Program-made: the position numbers and the translations under genes | Part shown: positions 1 to 10,510 of the stretch, one piece after another | Position numbering within the stretch: the stretch's first letter is position 1 | Layout of the letters: every line of letters begins with the position of its first letter | NCBI RefSeq assembly: GCF_010728155.1 | Contig: NZ_AP022605.1 | Location: forward strand, 744,001 to 808,000 | Length of the DNA: 64,000 nucleotides | Direction of reading: 5' to 3' | Source of the DNA: Mycolicibacterium doricum | Lineage (GTDB): Bacteria > Actinomycetota > Actinomycetes > Mycobacteriales > Mycobacteriaceae | The notes under the pieces: generated by a model | Database searches by the model: none | What the model was told of the DNA's origin: nothing | What the model saw: the letters and a program-made list of their open reading frames with translations, nothing else

Positions 1-1
1 C

Positions 2-520
2 GCACTTCACCTGATGCGCACGGGAGCGGCCGGGGTGATCGTCGGCTACGGATCGACGTCCAACGTCACCACCAGCGACGAGGTGCTGGGCATCAGCGTG
101 CCGATGGCCACCGCGATCGCCGACGCCGCCGCCGCCCGCCGTGAGTACCTCGACGAGACCGGCGGACGGTACGTGCACGTGCTGGCCGACGGCGACATCC
201 ACACCTCCGGCGACCTGGCGAAGGCGATCGCCTGCGGCGCCGACGCGGTGGTGCTCGGCACACCGCTGGCGCGCGCGGCCGAGGCGTTGGGAGGCGGATG
301 GTTCTGGCCCGCGGCCGCCGCGCACCCCTCGCTGCCCCGCGGTGCGCTGCTGCAGGTGGCGCTCGGCGAACGGCCGTCGCTGGAACAGGTGCTCACCGGG
401 CCCTCGGACGATCCGTTCGGATCGCTCAACCTGGTCGGCGGACTGCGCCGTTCGATGGCCAAGGCGGGTTACTGCGATCCCAAGGAGTTTCAGAAGGTCG
501 GCCTCACGGTCGGCGCCTAG
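2..520 (+). CDS. guaB3: GuaB3 family IMP dehydrogenase-related protein, C-terminal part
   Basis: The reading frame is open from the window edge, so only the last ~172 residues are present. The text reads as the C-terminal half of a GuaB3-type (beta/alpha)8 barrel. Phosphate-loop-like stretches are visible: GVIVGYGS near the start, and VLADGDIHTSGDLAKAIACG followed by GADAVVLGTPLARA, which match the nucleotide-phosphate binding region of IMP dehydrogenases and GMP reductases. The C-terminus (LNLVGGLRRSMAKAGY) is typical of the GuaB3 branch. In M. tuberculosis guaB3 (Rv3410c) lies directly before choD, as here. GuaB3 proteins are paralogues of inosine-5'-monophosphate dehydrogenase; members of this actinobacterial branch have been linked to GMP reductase-like activity, so the exact reaction is less certain than the fold. 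Confidence 0.9.
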   Translation, partial: ALHLMRTGAAGVIVGYGSTSNVTTSDEVLGISVPMATAIADAAAARREYLDETGGRYVHVLADGDIHTSGDLAKAIACGADAVVLGTPLARAAEALGGGWFWPAAAAHPSLPRGALLQVALGERPSLEQVLTGPSDDPFGSLNLVGGLRRSMAKAGYCDPKEFQKVGLTVGA

Positions 521-617
521 CTGAGTGCTTTGCCCCGGGCAGACGCAGAACCGCCTTGGGAGCCGGTCTCGAACGCGATTCTGTGTCTGGTCGTGCTGGC
601 TCAGTTTCCCATTGGCC

Positions 618-623
618 CATACT
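618..623 (+). promoter_or_regulatory. Candidate -10 element for leaderless choD
   Basis: CATACT at 618-623 resembles the mycobacterial -10 hexamer (TANNNT, first base off-consensus). Its last T is 7 bases before the A of the choD ATG at 630, the spacing expected if transcription starts on the start codon. The same geometry is seen at guaA and dnaE2 in this window. No ribosome-binding site is obvious between 600 and 630. This is an inference from spacing only. Confidence 0.4.
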
Positions 624-629
624 GGTGTG

Positions 630-2396
630 ATGCAGCCTGACTACGACGTCCTGATCATCGGTTCGGGGTTCGGCGGCAGCGTGACCGCGCTGCGCCTCAC
701 AGAGAAGGGTTACCGCGTTGGCGTACTTGAAGCGGGCCGCCGCTTCGCCGACGAAGAGTTCGCGAAGACCTCGTGGGACCTCCGGAACTTCCTGTGGGCA
801 CCGCAACTGGGTTGCTACGGCATCCAGCGCATCCATCTGCTCCGCGACGTCCTCATCCTGGCCGGCGCGGGTGTCGGCGGCGGATCGCTGAACTACGCCA
901 ACACCCTCTACGTGCCGCGCGAGCCGTTCTTCAACGACCCGCAGTGGAAACACATCACCGACTGGAACGAGGAGTTGCTGCCCCACTACGAGCAAGCCCA
1001 ACGGATGCTCGGCGTGGTCCCGAACCCGACGTTCACCGACGCCGACCGCGTCGTGAAGGAGGTCGCCGAGGACATGGGCGTCGGCGACACCTTCGTGCCC
1101 ACACCGGTCGGGGTGTTCTTCGGGCCGGACGGGCAGAAGACCCCGGGCAAGACGGTGCCCGACCCGTACTTCGGTGGTGCCGGCCCGGCCCGCAGGGGCT
1201 GCATCGAGGTCGGCGAATGCATGACCGGATGCCGCCACAACGCCAAGAACACGCTGGTGAAGAACTACCTCTACCTCGCCGAGAAGGCGGGCACCGAGGT
1301 GCATCCGCTCACCACGGTGACCAGCTTCGAACAGCGCGACGACGGCGTCTGGGAGGTGACCACCGTGCGCACCGGCCGAAAGCTGCGGCGCCAGAAGCGG
1401 ACCTTCACCGCCACCAACCTCGTTCTCGCGGCGGGCACCTTCGGCACCCAGAAGCTGCTGTTCAAGATGCGCGACACCGGCAAGCTGCCGGAGTTGTCCG
1501 ACCGGCTGGGCATGCTGACCCGCACGAACTCGGAGTCCATCGTCGGTGCAGGGCGGTTGGAGGCCGCCGACGACCTCGACCTCACCCACGGGGTTGCCAT
1601 CACCTCGTCGATCCACCCGACATCGGACACCCACATCGAACCGGTGCGCTACGGCAAGGGTTCCAACGCGATGGGGCTGCTGCAGACGCTGATGACCGAC
1701 GGCGCCGGCCCGGAGGGTACCGATGTGCCACGCTGGAAGCAACTGATCACCAACGCGCGCAACGACCCGCACGGCTCCGTCCGGCTGCTCAACGTGCGGC
1801 GGTGGAGCGAGCGGACGTTGATTGCGCTGGTCATGCAGAACCTCGACAACTCGATCACAACGTTCACCAAACGCACCAGGTTCGGTACCCGGCGGCTGAC
1901 GAGCAAACAGGGCCACGGTGAGCCAAACCCGACATGGATCCCCGTGGGTAACGAGGTGACGCGGCGGATCGCCGAGAAGATCGACGGTGTCGCGGGCGGC
2001 ACCTGGGGCGAACTGTTCAACATCCCGCTGACGGCGCACTTCCTCGGCGGCGCTGCCATTGGCGACAGCCCCGAGCGCGGCGTCATCGACCCGTACCACC
2101 GGGTGTACAACTATCCGACGCTGTACGTCACCGACGGTGCGGCGATCTCGGCCAATCTCGGTGTCAACCCGTCGCTGACCATCAGTGCGCAGGCGGAACG
2201 GGCCGCGTCGCTGTGGCCGAACAAGGGTGGGCAGGATCTGCGGCCGGCGCAGGGCGACGGATACCGCCGCCTCGACCCGATCAGGCCCGCGCATCCGGTG
2301 GTGCCCGCCGGTGCGCCGGCGGCTCTGGACTGGAACGCCACCCGGCAAGAGGTCAACCGGCGCGATCCCACCACCGCCGAGGCGCAAGGCGCCTGA
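630..2396 (+). CDS. choD: GMC-family cholesterol oxidase-like protein ChoD
   Basis: A 588-residue flavoprotein. The FAD-binding motif IIGSGFGGS sits at residues ~7-15. Further GMC-type features are a GAGVGGGS stretch near residue 80 and the C-terminal flavin segment LYVTDGAAISANLGVNPSLT. The family oxidises 3-beta-hydroxysterols to 3-keto-4-ene steroids using O2. M. tuberculosis ChoD (Rv3409c, 578 aa) is next to guaB3 in the same way, and its in vivo role in cholesterol breakdown is disputed; KstD/HSD routes do most of the work. The ATG at 630 is chosen because upstream codons do not look like family sequence, the protein length then fits, and a candidate -10 box lies 7 bases ahead. There is no signal peptide, so it is probably cytoplasmic or wall-associated. 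Confidence 0.9.
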   Translation: MQPDYDVLIIGSGFGGSVTALRLTEKGYRVGVLEAGRRFADEEFAKTSWDLRNFLWAPQLGCYGIQRIHLLRDVLILAGAGVGGGSLNYANTLYVPREPFFNDPQWKHITDWNEELLPHYEQAQRMLGVVPNPTFTDADRVVKEVAEDMGVGDTFVPTPVGVFFGPDGQKTPGKTVPDPYFGGAGPARRGCIEVGECMTGCRHNAKNTLVKNYLYLAEKAGTEVHPLTTVTSFEQRDDGVWEVTTVRTGRKLRRQKRTFTATNLVLAAGTFGTQKLLFKMRDTGKLPELSDRLGMLTRTNSESIVGAGRLEAADDLDLTHGVAITSSIHPTSDTHIEPVRYGKGSNAMGLLQTLMTDGAGPEGTDVPRWKQLITNARNDPHGSVRLLNVRRWSERTLIALVMQNLDNSITTFTKRTRFGTRRLTSKQGHGEPNPTWIPVGNEVTRRIAEKIDGVAGGTWGELFNIPLTAHFLGGAAIGDSPERGVIDPYHRVYNYPTLYVTDGAAISANLGVNPSLTISAQAERAASLWPNKGGQDLRPAQGDGYRRLDPIRPAHPVVPAGAPAALDWNATRQEVNRRDPTTAEAQGA

Positions 2397-2398
2397 CC

Positions 2399-4762
2399 TC
2401 AGACCGGCTTGGTCAGGCGGCGTCGGAGCGGTTCGCGGCCCGGGGGCTGCGACGGTGTCGGCAACATCGGCGTGCGTTGCTGCACCTTCACCGCCGTGGG
2501 CTCTTCGGTGGACAGGACAACCTCTTGGCCCGCGTGCCGGATCGTCAACCGGCCGTCCGGCCCGTCGCGCAGCGTATAGGTAACCTCGTCGTGGCAGGCA
2601 TCGACCGTCAGCCGGAAGTCGCGCCAGCGCAACCGGAATCGCAGGCGCGACAAGGCGTCGGGCAGGTGCGGGTCCAACGACAGCATGCCCTCGTCGTCGC
2701 GCAGACCGCCGAAGCCGCCGACCAGCGCGGTCCACGCGCCGGCCAGCGACGCCATGTGCAGGCCGTCGCGGGTGTTGTGGTGCAGGTTGCGCAGATCGAT
2801 CATCGCCGCCTCGAACGCATAGTCGTGGGCGAGGTTCAGATGCCCGACCTCCGCACACATCACCGCCTGCGTGCACGCCGACAGCGAGGAGTCGCGAGTG
2901 GTGCGCCGCTCGTAGTAGTCGACATTGCGGGCCTTCTGTTCGTCGGTGAAGGCATGGCTCTGCCACTGCATCGCGAGCACCAGGTCGGCCTGCTTGACCA
3001 CCTGGGCGGGGTAGAGCCGCACATATGGCTCGTGCAGCAGCAACGGATATGAGGTGTTCTCGGTGAAGTTCCACTCGGCCAGCGTGGTGAAGCCCTCGCA
3101 CTGCGGGTGCACGCCGAGTTCCTCGTCGTAAGGGATGTGCGCGGTAGCGGCGGCTTCCCGCCACGCCGACATCTCCTCGGTGTTCACGCCCAGGTCGTTG
3201 GCGATCTGCGAGCGCCTCTCACAGGCGTCGGCCGCCACCCGCAGGTTGTGGGCGGCCATCAGGTTGGTGAAGACGTTGTCGCGCACCACCGCGGTGTACT
3301 CGTCCGGTCCGGTGACGCCGTCGAGATGCCACACGCCGTGACGGTCGTGGTGCCCGATGCTCATCCACAGCCTGGCCGTGTCGATCAGCAACGCGAGTCC
3401 GCATTCGTCCTCGAGGGAGTTGTCGCCGGTGACCGTGCGGTAGCGGTCGAAAGCCATGGCGATGTCGGCGTTGACATGCCAGCCCGCGGTGCCCGCCGGC
3501 CAGTACGCCGAGCACTCCTCGCCTCGGATGGTGCGCCACGGGAACGCGGCGCCCTTGAGATCCAGTTGTGTCGCACGTTCCCTCGCCAACGGCAGGGTGG
3601 AGGCCCGCCACCGCAGCGCGTCGGCGGCGGCGGAGGGTTTGGTGTAGGTCAGCACCGGCAGCACGAAACCCTCGGTGTCCCAGAAGGCGTGGCCGTCGTA
3701 CCCGGTGCCCGTCAGACCCTTTCCGGGGATCGCGCGACGTTCCGCGCGGGCGCTGGCCTGTAGTACGTGGAACAGGCCGAACCGCACCGCCTGCTGCAGG
3801 TCCGGGTCGCCTTCGACCTCGACGTCGGCGCAGTCCCAGAATTCGTCGAGATAGGCGCGTTGGGCGTCGAGCAACCCCTGCCAGCCGGAATAACGCGCAC
3901 CGGTCAGTGCGGCGGCCGCCTGGTCGCGCAGTGCCGGGCGGGAGCGCAGGCTCGACCACCCGTAGGCGAGGTACTTGACGATGCGCAGGCGCTGGCCGGG
4001 GCGCAGTCCGCAGATCACGGTGGTGCCCGCGAGGTCTTCGCGGGCGTCCGTGCTGATTTCGACGCGGCCGGGAACCTCGACCTCGTGGTCCATGCCCGCG
4101 GCCATCATCAGGGCGCTGCCGCGGGTCCGGTGCACCAGGAGCGCACTGTGGTCGGTTCGCTCGTGATGGACCGCCTCGAGAGGTTTACGCAGTATCGCCG
4201 CCACCCGTGGGTCACCGGACCGCTCAGGCTGGTCTTCGTTCGCGACGAGCTCCGATTGCACCGTCACGCGGACGAATTCGTCGACCGCCTCGACGACGTA
4301 CTCGATGGCCGCGACGCTGCGCTGCGCCAGCGACACCAAGCGAGTGGACTTCACCTGCACCTGCTTGCCGGTCGGCGACCGCCAGTGTGCCCGTCTGTCC
4401 AGGGTGCCGGCCCGCAGGTCGAGCGTCCGCTCATGGGCGAGAAGGTCGCCATAGCGGACGTCGAACGGCTCGTCGTCGACGAGCAGCCGGATGATCTTCC
4501 CGTTGGTGACGTTGACAATCGTCTGGCCCGCTTCCGGGTAGCCGTACCCGGCCTCCGCATAGGGAAGTGGCCGGAACTCGAAGAACGAGTTCAGATACGT
4601 ACCCGGCATGCCGTGCGGTTCACCCTCGTCGAGATTCCCGCGGAAGCCGATGTGTCCGTTGGATAGTGCGAACAGCGACTCGGATTCGTCGATCAAATCG
4701 AAATCGAGCCTGGCCTCCCGGACCTGCCACGGCTCGACGGGGAAGACGTCGTAGGGGATCAC
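2399..4762 (-). CDS. Glycoside hydrolase family 65 protein (Rv3401-like disaccharide phosphorylase/hydrolase)
   Basis: 787 residues, matching M. tuberculosis Rv3401 (786 aa). N-terminal beta-sandwich ([13 protein letters not shown]...[15 protein letters not shown]) is followed by an (alpha/alpha)6 barrel. The GH65 catalytic-acid motif [16 protein letters not shown] is present, and WDTEGFVLP marks a substrate-binding loop. GH65 enzymes phosphorolyse or hydrolyse alpha-glucosidic disaccharides such as trehalose, maltose or kojibiose; specificity cannot be read here. The start is GTG at 4762, overlapping the stop of the beta-phosphoglucomutase gene by four bases (GTGA), so the two are translationally coupled. 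The pairing suggests that glucose-1-phosphate released by this enzyme is passed to the mutase. It converges on choD with a 2-base gap. Confidence 0.88.
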   Translation of the reverse strand: MIPYDVFPVEPWQVREARLDFDLIDESESLFALSNGHIGFRGNLDEGEPHGMPGTYLNSFFEFRPLPYAEAGYGYPEAGQTIVNVTNGKIIRLLVDDEPFDVRYGDLLAHERTLDLRAGTLDRRAHWRSPTGKQVQVKSTRLVSLAQRSVAAIEYVVEAVDEFVRVTVQSELVANEDQPERSGDPRVAAILRKPLEAVHHERTDHSALLVHRTRGSALMMAAGMDHEVEVPGRVEISTDAREDLAGTTVICGLRPGQRLRIVKYLAYGWSSLRSRPALRDQAAAALTGARYSGWQGLLDAQRAYLDEFWDCADVEVEGDPDLQQAVRFGLFHVLQASARAERRAIPGKGLTGTGYDGHAFWDTEGFVLPVLTYTKPSAAADALRWRASTLPLARERATQLDLKGAAFPWRTIRGEECSAYWPAGTAGWHVNADIAMAFDRYRTVTGDNSLEDECGLALLIDTARLWMSIGHHDRHGVWHLDGVTGPDEYTAVVRDNVFTNLMAAHNLRVAADACERRSQIANDLGVNTEEMSAWREAAATAHIPYDEELGVHPQCEGFTTLAEWNFTENTSYPLLLHEPYVRLYPAQVVKQADLVLAMQWQSHAFTDEQKARNVDYYERRTTRDSSLSACTQAVMCAEVGHLNLAHDYAFEAAMIDLRNLHHNTRDGLHMASLAGAWTALVGGFGGLRDDEGMLSLDPHLPDALSRLRFRLRWRDFRLTVDACHDEVTYTLRDGPDGRLTIRHAGQEVVLSTEEPTAVKVQQRTPMLPTPSQPPGREPLRRRLTKPV

Positions 4763-5547
4763 GGTGCCTCCAGCAGTTCGGCGAGGTCGGTGACGACGAT
4801 GTCGGCCCCGCTGAGTCGGAGTTCCTCCGCCTGGCCGACGCGGTCGACTCCCACCACGTAGCCGAAGTTGCCGGCCCGTCCAGCCGCCACCCCGGCGAGC
4901 GCGTCCTCGAATACGGCACTGCGAGCCGGTGTCACGTCGAGTAGTTGGGCCGCCCGCAGAAAGGAGTCCGGCGCGGGTTTACCCGCGATGTGCTCCTCGC
5001 GCATGGTGACGCCGTCGACGCGGTGCTGCACGTAGCGCGCCATCCCGGTGACGTCGAGGATCTCTTCGGTGTTGGCGCTCGACGAGACGACCGCGATGCC
5101 CAGACCTGCTGCACTGGCGTCCTCGAGGTAGCGGCGCGAGCCCTCGAACACCTCGATGCCGTCACGCCGCAAGATTTCGTGGAACATCTGGTTCTTGCGG
5201 TTGCCCAACCCGAGCACGGTTTCGGCGTCGGGCGGGTCATCGGGTCTGCCGTCAGGCAGTACGATCCCGCGGCTGGCCAGAAACGACCGGACGCCGTCCT
5301 CGCGGCGTTTGCCGTCCACGTAGCGCAGATAGTCGGCGCCCGCGTCGAACGCTACGAACGGCTCCCCGGTGCGTTCTGCGCGGGTGCGCAGGAAGTCGTC
5401 GAACATCGCCTTCCACGCCCTGGTGTGGACGCTGGCTGTGTCGGTCAGCACGCCGTCGAGGTCGAACAGGCAGGCGGTGATCCGCTCGGGCAGACCCAGC
5501 ACAGCGGTCCTCGCTTCCAAGATCGGGTTCCCCGCTCGGGTAACCAT
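4759..5547 (-). CDS. HAD-superfamily beta-phosphoglucomutase-like protein (Rv3400-like)
   Basis: 262 residues from ATG 5547, the same length as M. tuberculosis Rv3400. The HAD nucleophile motif DLDGVLTDT is near residue 35, with the second Asp acting as acid/base. Later motifs include [12 protein letters not shown] (motif II) and [14 protein letters not shown] (motif III Lys), then [14 protein letters not shown] (motif IV acidic residues). The family interconverts beta-D-glucose-1-phosphate and glucose-6-phosphate. It is the first gene of a two-gene operon with the GH65 enzyme, sharing a GTGA overlap. The longer open frame to 5670 is rejected because it would run into guaA and lacks family similarity. 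A short divergent spacer of ~50 bp separates it from guaA, so both promoters must sit there. Confidence 0.88.
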   Translation of the reverse strand: MVTRAGNPILEARTAVLGLPERITACLFDLDGVLTDTASVHTRAWKAMFDDFLRTRAERTGEPFVAFDAGADYLRYVDGKRREDGVRSFLASRGIVLPDGRPDDPPDAETVLGLGNRKNQMFHEILRRDGIEVFEGSRRYLEDASAAGLGIAVVSSSANTEEILDVTGMARYVQHRVDGVTMREEHIAGKPAPDSFLRAAQLLDVTPARSAVFEDALAGVAAGRAGNFGYVVGVDRVGQAEELRLSGADIVVTDLAELLEAP

Positions 5548-5588
5548 TGCCGCCCCGACACTAACGTGACGGCTGAAATCGGGCCTCC

Positions 5589-5594
5589 TAGACT
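5589..5594 (+). promoter_or_regulatory. -10 element for leaderless guaA
   Basis: TAGACT fits the mycobacterial TANNNT -10 consensus. The last T (5594) lies 7 bases before GTG at 5601, which favours that GTG as both transcription and translation start. The element sits in the divergent spacer with the beta-phosphoglucomutase gene. Confidence 0.5.
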
Positions 5595-5600
5595 GTGGCA

Positions 5601-7160
5601 GTGAATTCCCCATCCCCGCGGCCTGTCCTGGTCGTCGACTTCGGCGCGCAGTACGCGCAGCTGATCGCACGTCGGGTCCGCGAAGCTCGGGTCTTCTCCG
5701 AAGTCATCCCGCACACCGCCACCGTCGAGGAGATCAAGGCCAAGGACCCGCAGGCGATCGTGCTGTCCGGCGGTCCGGCGAGCGTCTACGCCGACGGCGC
5801 CCCGCAACTCGACCCGGCGCTGTTCGACCTCGACGTCCCCGTGTTCGGTATCTGCTACGGCTTCCAGGCCATGGCGCAGGCGCTGGGTGGCACCGTCGCC
5901 CACACCGGCACCAGCGAATACGGTCGCACCGAGCTCGAAGTGGCCGGTGGAGAACTGCATTCGGACCTCCCCGCCACCCAGCCGGTGTGGATGAGCCACG
6001 GTGACGCGGTCACCGAGGCGCCGTCCGGTTTCCAGGTGGTGGCAACCAGCGCCGGTGCGCCGGTCGCGGCCTTCGAGAACCGGGCGCGCCGGCTGGCCGG
6101 CGTGCAGTACCACCCCGAGGTGCTGCACTCACCCCACGGCCAGCAGGTGCTCAGCCGCTTCCTGCACGACTTCGCGGGCATCGGGGCCACATGGACCCCG
6201 GCCAACATCGCCGACGCGCTCGTCGAACAGGTCCGTGAGCAGGTCGGCGACGGCCGCGCCATCTGTGGATTGTCCGGCGGGGTGGACTCGGCGGTGGCCG
6301 CCGCGCTGGTGCAGCGCACCATCGGTGACCGTCTAACCTGTGTGTTCGTCGACCACGGCCTGCTGCGATCGGGGGAGCGGGCACAGGTACAGCGCGACTT
6401 CGTCGCCGCCACCGGCGCCAATCTCGTCACCGTCGACGCCGCCGACCGGTTCCTCGAGGCGCTCTCCGGGGTGACCAATCCTGAGGGCAAACGCAAGATC
6501 ATCGGCCGCGAGTTCATCAGCGCCTTCGACGGCGCCGTGGTCGACATCGTGGGTGACAGCGGAGCGCCGGTCGAGTTCCTGGTGCAGGGCACGCTGTACC
6601 CCGACGTCGTCGAATCCGGCGGCGGGTCGGGTACGGCGAACATCAAGAGCCACCACAACGTGGGTGGCCTGCCCGCCGACCTGAAATTCCAGCTCGTGGA
6701 ACCGCTGCGGCTGCTGTTCAAGGACGAGGTTCGCGCGGTCGGACGTGAACTCGGGCTGCCCGAGGAGATCGTCGCGCGCCAACCGTTCCCCGGTCCGGGG
6801 CTGGGCATCCGCATCGTCGGTGAGGTGACGCACGGGCGGTTGGAGACGCTGCGGCACGCCGATGCGATCGCCCGCGAGGAGCTCACCGCCGCGGGCCTGG
6901 ACAACCAGATCTGGCAGTGCCCGGTGGTGCTGTTGGCCGATGTCCGGTCGGTGGGCGTGCAGGGCGACGGCCGCACCTACGGTCATCCGATCGTGCTGCG
7001 GCCGGTGTCCAGCGAGGACGCCATGACTGCCGACTGGACCCGGGTGCCCTACGAGGTGCTCGAGCGGATCTCCACCCGAATCACCAACGAGGTGCCCGAG
7101 GTGAACCGCGTGGTGCTCGACGTCACCAGCAAGCCGCCGGGCACCATCGAGTGGGAGTAG
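5601..7160 (+). CDS. guaA: GMP synthase (glutamine-hydrolysing)
   Basis: 519 residues. The N-terminal class I glutamine amidotransferase domain contains the Cys nucleophile in [10 protein letters not shown] and the His/Glu pair in [11 protein letters not shown]. The ATP-pyrophosphatase domain follows, with the P-loop-like [13 protein letters not shown]. The C-terminal dimerisation domain ends in GTIEWE, as in all bacterial GuaA. The enzyme aminates XMP to GMP in the last step of guanine nucleotide synthesis. In M. tuberculosis guaA (Rv3396c) lies near the same genes. GTG 5601 is preferred over GTG 5595 because of the -10 spacing; the difference is two residues. Very high confidence in function. 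Confidence 0.97.
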   Translation: MNSPSPRPVLVVDFGAQYAQLIARRVREARVFSEVIPHTATVEEIKAKDPQAIVLSGGPASVYADGAPQLDPALFDLDVPVFGICYGFQAMAQALGGTVAHTGTSEYGRTELEVAGGELHSDLPATQPVWMSHGDAVTEAPSGFQVVATSAGAPVAAFENRARRLAGVQYHPEVLHSPHGQQVLSRFLHDFAGIGATWTPANIADALVEQVREQVGDGRAICGLSGGVDSAVAAALVQRTIGDRLTCVFVDHGLLRSGERAQVQRDFVAATGANLVTVDAADRFLEALSGVTNPEGKRKIIGREFISAFDGAVVDIVGDSGAPVEFLVQGTLYPDVVESGGGSGTANIKSHHNVGGLPADLKFQLVEPLRLLFKDEVRAVGRELGLPEEIVARQPFPGPGLGIRIVGEVTHGRLETLRHADAIAREELTAAGLDNQIWQCPVVLLADVRSVGVQGDGRTYGHPIVLRPVSSEDAMTADWTRVPYEVLERISTRITNEVPEVNRVVLDVTSKPPGTIEWE

Positions 7161-7181
7161 ACGGGAACCGTCGCGGGCATC

Positions 7182-8096
7182 TCACCCCTCGTCGGATTGG
7201 CCTGCCTTGTCGATGAACTCGGCGAGGACCTGGCTGACCAGCCCCTCGATGGTCGACTCGATCGACGTGGCCAGCGTCGCCGCGACCGACGCCACGGCCT
7301 GCGTGCGGAAGCGCACCAGCATCGTGATCAACTCGGCGATCTTGGTGTCATCCGGCAGTGACGCACCGGGTTTGATGATGTCCTGCACGTGCTCGGCACC
7401 CGCTTGCACGAGGATTTCGCCGATTTCGTCGACCAGCGGCGACACCGCGACATGGATGTCGATCAGCTTGTCGGCGGTCACGCCGTACTGACGGACCTCC
7501 CGGAAAGCCTCGAGCAGCCTCGGACGCATGACGGTCGCGGTGTCCCCGTCGACGCGGAGAAGGTTGAGCGCCAACATCCGGTCGAAGGCGCCTGCGTCGT
7601 CGATGAGCCGCCGGGCCTCAGGCAGCGGCATCGCCTCAGGTTTCTCGGTGGCCCATGTCCCGGCGATTGCGCTCTCCAGGCCGAGCACGTCCCCGAGGTT
7701 CTTGCCCTGTTCCCAGGCCGAGAGCATCTCGTGGACGTGGGCTATGTTGTAGCCGCGGTCGAGCATCGAGGTGATCAGCCGCAGGCGGGTGAGGTGGGTG
7801 TCGTTGAACAACGCGACCCGGCCGACCCGCAGCGGCGGGTGCAGTAGGCCGCGGTCGCGGTAGACGCGGATGTTTCGGGTGGTCGTACCGCCCAGCCGGG
7901 CCAGGTCGTCGAGGCGGTACTCACCCGACGATGAACAGGCGTTGGGCTGGCGCACCGCCGCATCGAACAGCTGTGTCACGGCGTTCTCGATGACGTCGCG
8001 AGATCCCCGGCGGACACGCCGCGGCGCGCGCCGCAGGCTGCCGAGGATTGCCGAGATCCCGCCCGCCGGCTCACGCCCGGCGGGCGGCTGGGTCAT
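7182..8096 (-). CDS. MerR-family transcriptional regulator
   Basis: 304 residues from ATG 8096. A MerR-type winged HTH lies at residues ~45-110 (YRLDDLARLGGTTTRNIRVY, then DRGLLHPPLRVGRVALFNDT). The long C-terminal helical region has no recognised effector-binding motif or cysteine cluster, so it is not a metal-sensing MerR. The N-terminal ~40 residues are Arg/Gly-rich and probably disordered. The start codon overlaps the stop of the monooxygenase gene (ATGA), so it is the last gene of a three-gene operon (ferritin-like protein, monooxygenase, regulator). By context it probably controls this operon, perhaps through the repeat at 10808-10839; that is inference. It converges on guaA with a 21-base gap. 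Confidence 0.8.
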   Translation of the reverse strand: MTQPPAGREPAGGISAILGSLRRAPRRVRRGSRDVIENAVTQLFDAAVRQPNACSSSGEYRLDDLARLGGTTTRNIRVYRDRGLLHPPLRVGRVALFNDTHLTRLRLITSMLDRGYNIAHVHEMLSAWEQGKNLGDVLGLESAIAGTWATEKPEAMPLPEARRLIDDAGAFDRMLALNLLRVDGDTATVMRPRLLEAFREVRQYGVTADKLIDIHVAVSPLVDEIGEILVQAGAEHVQDIIKPGASLPDDTKIAELITMLVRFRTQAVASVAATLATSIESTIEGLVSQVLAEFIDKAGQSDEG

Positions 8097-9588
8097 GTCT
8101 GGATGCGGGCGCCGATACCGATGGGTGCCTCGTGGGCAACCGCGTGGTAATCGCCGAACCGGAAATCCCGCATCTGTCGAAGATACTGGGTGGCGAAACC
8201 CGGGTACATCGACGCGTTGAACCCGTCGGCGGTCAAGTACCAGCTGCGACAACCCGACATCCACGTCGTCCTGCCCAGCCGGCGCTGGAGGTGTTCGTTG
8301 TAGCGGCGTTGCACGTCGGCCCGAACGTCGAGATAGCGTAGGTTCTGCCTCAGCAATGTGGTGATGCCGCGCACTGCGTAGTCGAGTTGCCCCTCGACGT
8401 AGACGAGCAGCGAGTTGTGGCCCGGCCCCGAGTTCGGTCCCGTCATGAAGTACAGATTCGGGTAGCCGTGGGCGTTGATGCTCTTGTATGCCTGCGCACC
8501 GGCGGCCCAGTAGTCGGCCAACGAGCGCCCCCCGATACCGGTCACGGGGTATGGCGGCCCGGTGAGATGGACGTCGAAACCGGTGGCGAACACGATGCAA
8601 TCCAGATGGTGTTCGATGCCGTCGCTGGTGCGGATGCCGACCGGGCTCATGGTCGCGATCGGCCAGTCGATCAGCTTGCAGTTGTCACGCTGCAGCGCTG
8701 GGTAGTAGTCGCTGGAGATCAGCATCCGCTTGCAGCCGGGTGTGAACTCCGGGGTGAGCTGGCGGCGCAGCCAAGGGTCGCGCACCTGGCGGCGCAGGTG
8801 CGCCTTACCGAGCCGCGCGACCAACCCGGTCAGCGCGGTGTCCCAGACCAGTGCGGTGGCACTGAGCTCGTGGCCCCAGAACAGCGCCTGTCGCGCCAGT
8901 TGCTGCGCTGCAGGCACTTTCGCGAACAGCATCTGCGCGGTCTCGGGCACCGCCACGTCGAGTCGGGGCAACACCCAGCCGGGTGTGCGTTGGAACACCT
9001 TGACGAAGCCGGCCTTCTCGACGAGTTCCGGGACAATCTGCACCGCGCTGGCGCCGGTACCGATCACCCCGACTCGCTTGCCGGTGAAGTCGTAGTCATG
9101 ATCCCACCGGGCGCTGTGGATCTTGTGTCCCCGGTAGGTTTCCAGGCCGCGGATGTCGGGCCACTTGTGGTCGGGCAGGGGCCCGGACGCCAGCACGACA
9201 GTGCGCGCCTGGAACTGCCGGCGTCCCGTCGTCGTCACGGTCCACACACCGGTCGGCTCGTCGAAGGCCAGCCCGTTGACCTCCACTCCGAACCGGATTC
9301 GACGGCGTACGCCGAACTCGTCGACCATGTCCTCGATGTGCCTGCAGATCTCCTCGGCCGGGGAGTAGGCCCACGACCACGACGGATTGCGGACGAACGA
9401 GAACGAGTACACAGCGACGGAATGTCGCAGGCCGCACCGGGATAGGTGTTGTCGCGCCACGTGCCGCCGACCCGGTCGGAGCGCTCGAGGATGACGACGT
9501 CGTCGACACCGGCCTGGGCCAGCTTGATTGCAGCACCGATTCCGGTGAATCCGGCGCCGACGATCAGGGTGTCGTGTATTGGTCCCAT
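8093..9588 (-). pseudogene. Flavin-containing Baeyer-Villiger-type monooxygenase, frameshifted
   Basis: Two frames together make a ~497-residue class B flavin monooxygenase. The first part, from ATG 9588, holds the FAD motif VGAGFTGIGAA and continues to YPGAACDIPSLC. The remainder is in a different frame, beginning YSFSFVRNPSWSWAYSP, and carries the Baeyer-Villiger fingerprint as YRGHKIHSARWD (Tyr for the usual Phe) and the NADPH motif GTGASAVQI. The shift lies at about 9409-9412, where CTG-TG-TAC is read and one extra base would restore the frame. Everything else is intact, with no internal stop, so the lesion is either very recent or a sequencing error. Members oxygenate ketones or sterol-like substrates. 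It sits between a ferritin-like protein gene (1-base gap) and the MerR gene (ATGA overlap). Confidence 0.82.
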
Positions 9589-9589
9589 C

Positions 9590-10510
9590 TCAGGCCGCCG
9601 GCTCGTAGGTGAGTTCCTTGAACCACGACGGGATCGGCCGCAACAGCGATCGCGGGTACCGGTCGGAGGCCCACACCATCGGATTGGCCAGCCAGTGGTA
9701 CGGATGGCGCGGGTTGACAACCCACCGCCCGTGCAACTTGAGCAATTGGTACGTCGGCACCCGCCAGGTGTGTTCGGCTCGACCACCGAGCTCCTTGAAA
9801 CGCATCATGGCTTTGTACAGCCGCTCGGGTTCCAGGCCCATGTCCACGATGTTGTTGCGCATCCGATTCAGCAGCGGGACGTACATGATCGCGCCGATGA
9901 CAAGACCCGGGCTGGCGAAGCTGCCGACGAAGTCGATCGCCAGTTTCCGCGCCTTGGCGTGGCCGATCATGTTCAACACCTCGAAATCCACCGCGATGTG
10001 GCGGGATTCGTCATTGTTGATCCTCTCGAACACCTGGTGGCAGACTGGGTCGTGGACCTCGTCGAGGAGGAATTTCAGTAGCGCGCCGTCGAGGGCGACC
10101 TCCAGCATCGGGATGACCGTGCCGAGCACCGGCAGCGACATGTCATCGGAGTAACGGTCGAGCCACTCGATGGCCAGGCGGATGTTGACGTTGGGTTCGG
10201 GGGTCTCGCCGTCGTCGAGCATTCCCCAGCGCTTCATCAGCGCCAGTTCGGCATTCGCGTGCCGCTGCTCCTCGGCGTGGAAGTACCGGTATATCTCCGC
10301 CAGCGCCGGTGTCGGGGCTTTCTTCGCCAGCGCCGCGAACCCGCGGGCACCGACGTTCTCGATCCAGCACAGGTCGGCCATGAAGGCCTTGAGCTTGGGC
10401 CGGAACTCGTCGCTGATCGTCTCGGCACCCGGTGCGTCCCAGTCGATGTCGGCCAGCGCCCACTGCCGGTCCTTGATCTTCTCCAGCATGGCGTCCATGT
10501 CGATGGCCAT
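9590..10510 (-). CDS. Ferritin-like (di-iron carboxylate fold) protein
   Basis: 306 residues from ATG 10510. Two ferritin-type metal motifs are visible: YRYFHAEEQRHANAE and ERINNDESRH, spaced as in four-helix di-iron proteins. No signal peptide is seen; one hydrophobic stretch (PGLVIGAIMYVPLL) lies in the second half. The function is unknown; di-iron hydroxylase/oxygenase or hydrolase-like roles are possible, and it is often linked with flavin monooxygenases in mycobacteria. The start at 10510 is chosen because AAGAAGGGG lies 8 bases ahead. An alternative in-frame ATG at 10609 would add 33 plausible residues (MPQLDARFGWYAKRF...). It is the first gene of the operon with the monooxygenase and MerR regulator. 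Confidence 0.72.
   Translation of the reverse strand: MAIDMDAMLEKIKDRQWALADIDWDAPGAETISDEFRPKLKAFMADLCWIENVGARGFAALAKKAPTPALAEIYRYFHAEEQRHANAELALMKRWGMLDDGETPEPNVNIRLAIEWLDRYSDDMSLPVLGTVIPMLEVALDGALLKFLLDEVHDPVCHQVFERINNDESRHIAVDFEVLNMIGHAKARKLAIDFVGSFASPGLVIGAIMYVPLLNRMRNNIVDMGLEPERLYKAMMRFKELGGRAEHTWRVPTYQLLKLHGRWVVNPRHPYHWLANPMVWASDRYPRSLLRPIPSWFKELTYEPAA

Noticed and set aside
504..3164. 886-codon open frame on the minus strand opposite choD
   Set aside because: It is a GC-rich antisense shadow of choD and GH65. Its residues are Arg/Gly/Ala-rich with no family text, while choD on the other strand is clearly real.
4762..5670. Extended beta-phosphoglucomutase start at 5670
   Set aside because: The extension would run through the guaA start and its promoter; ATG 5547 gives the family length.
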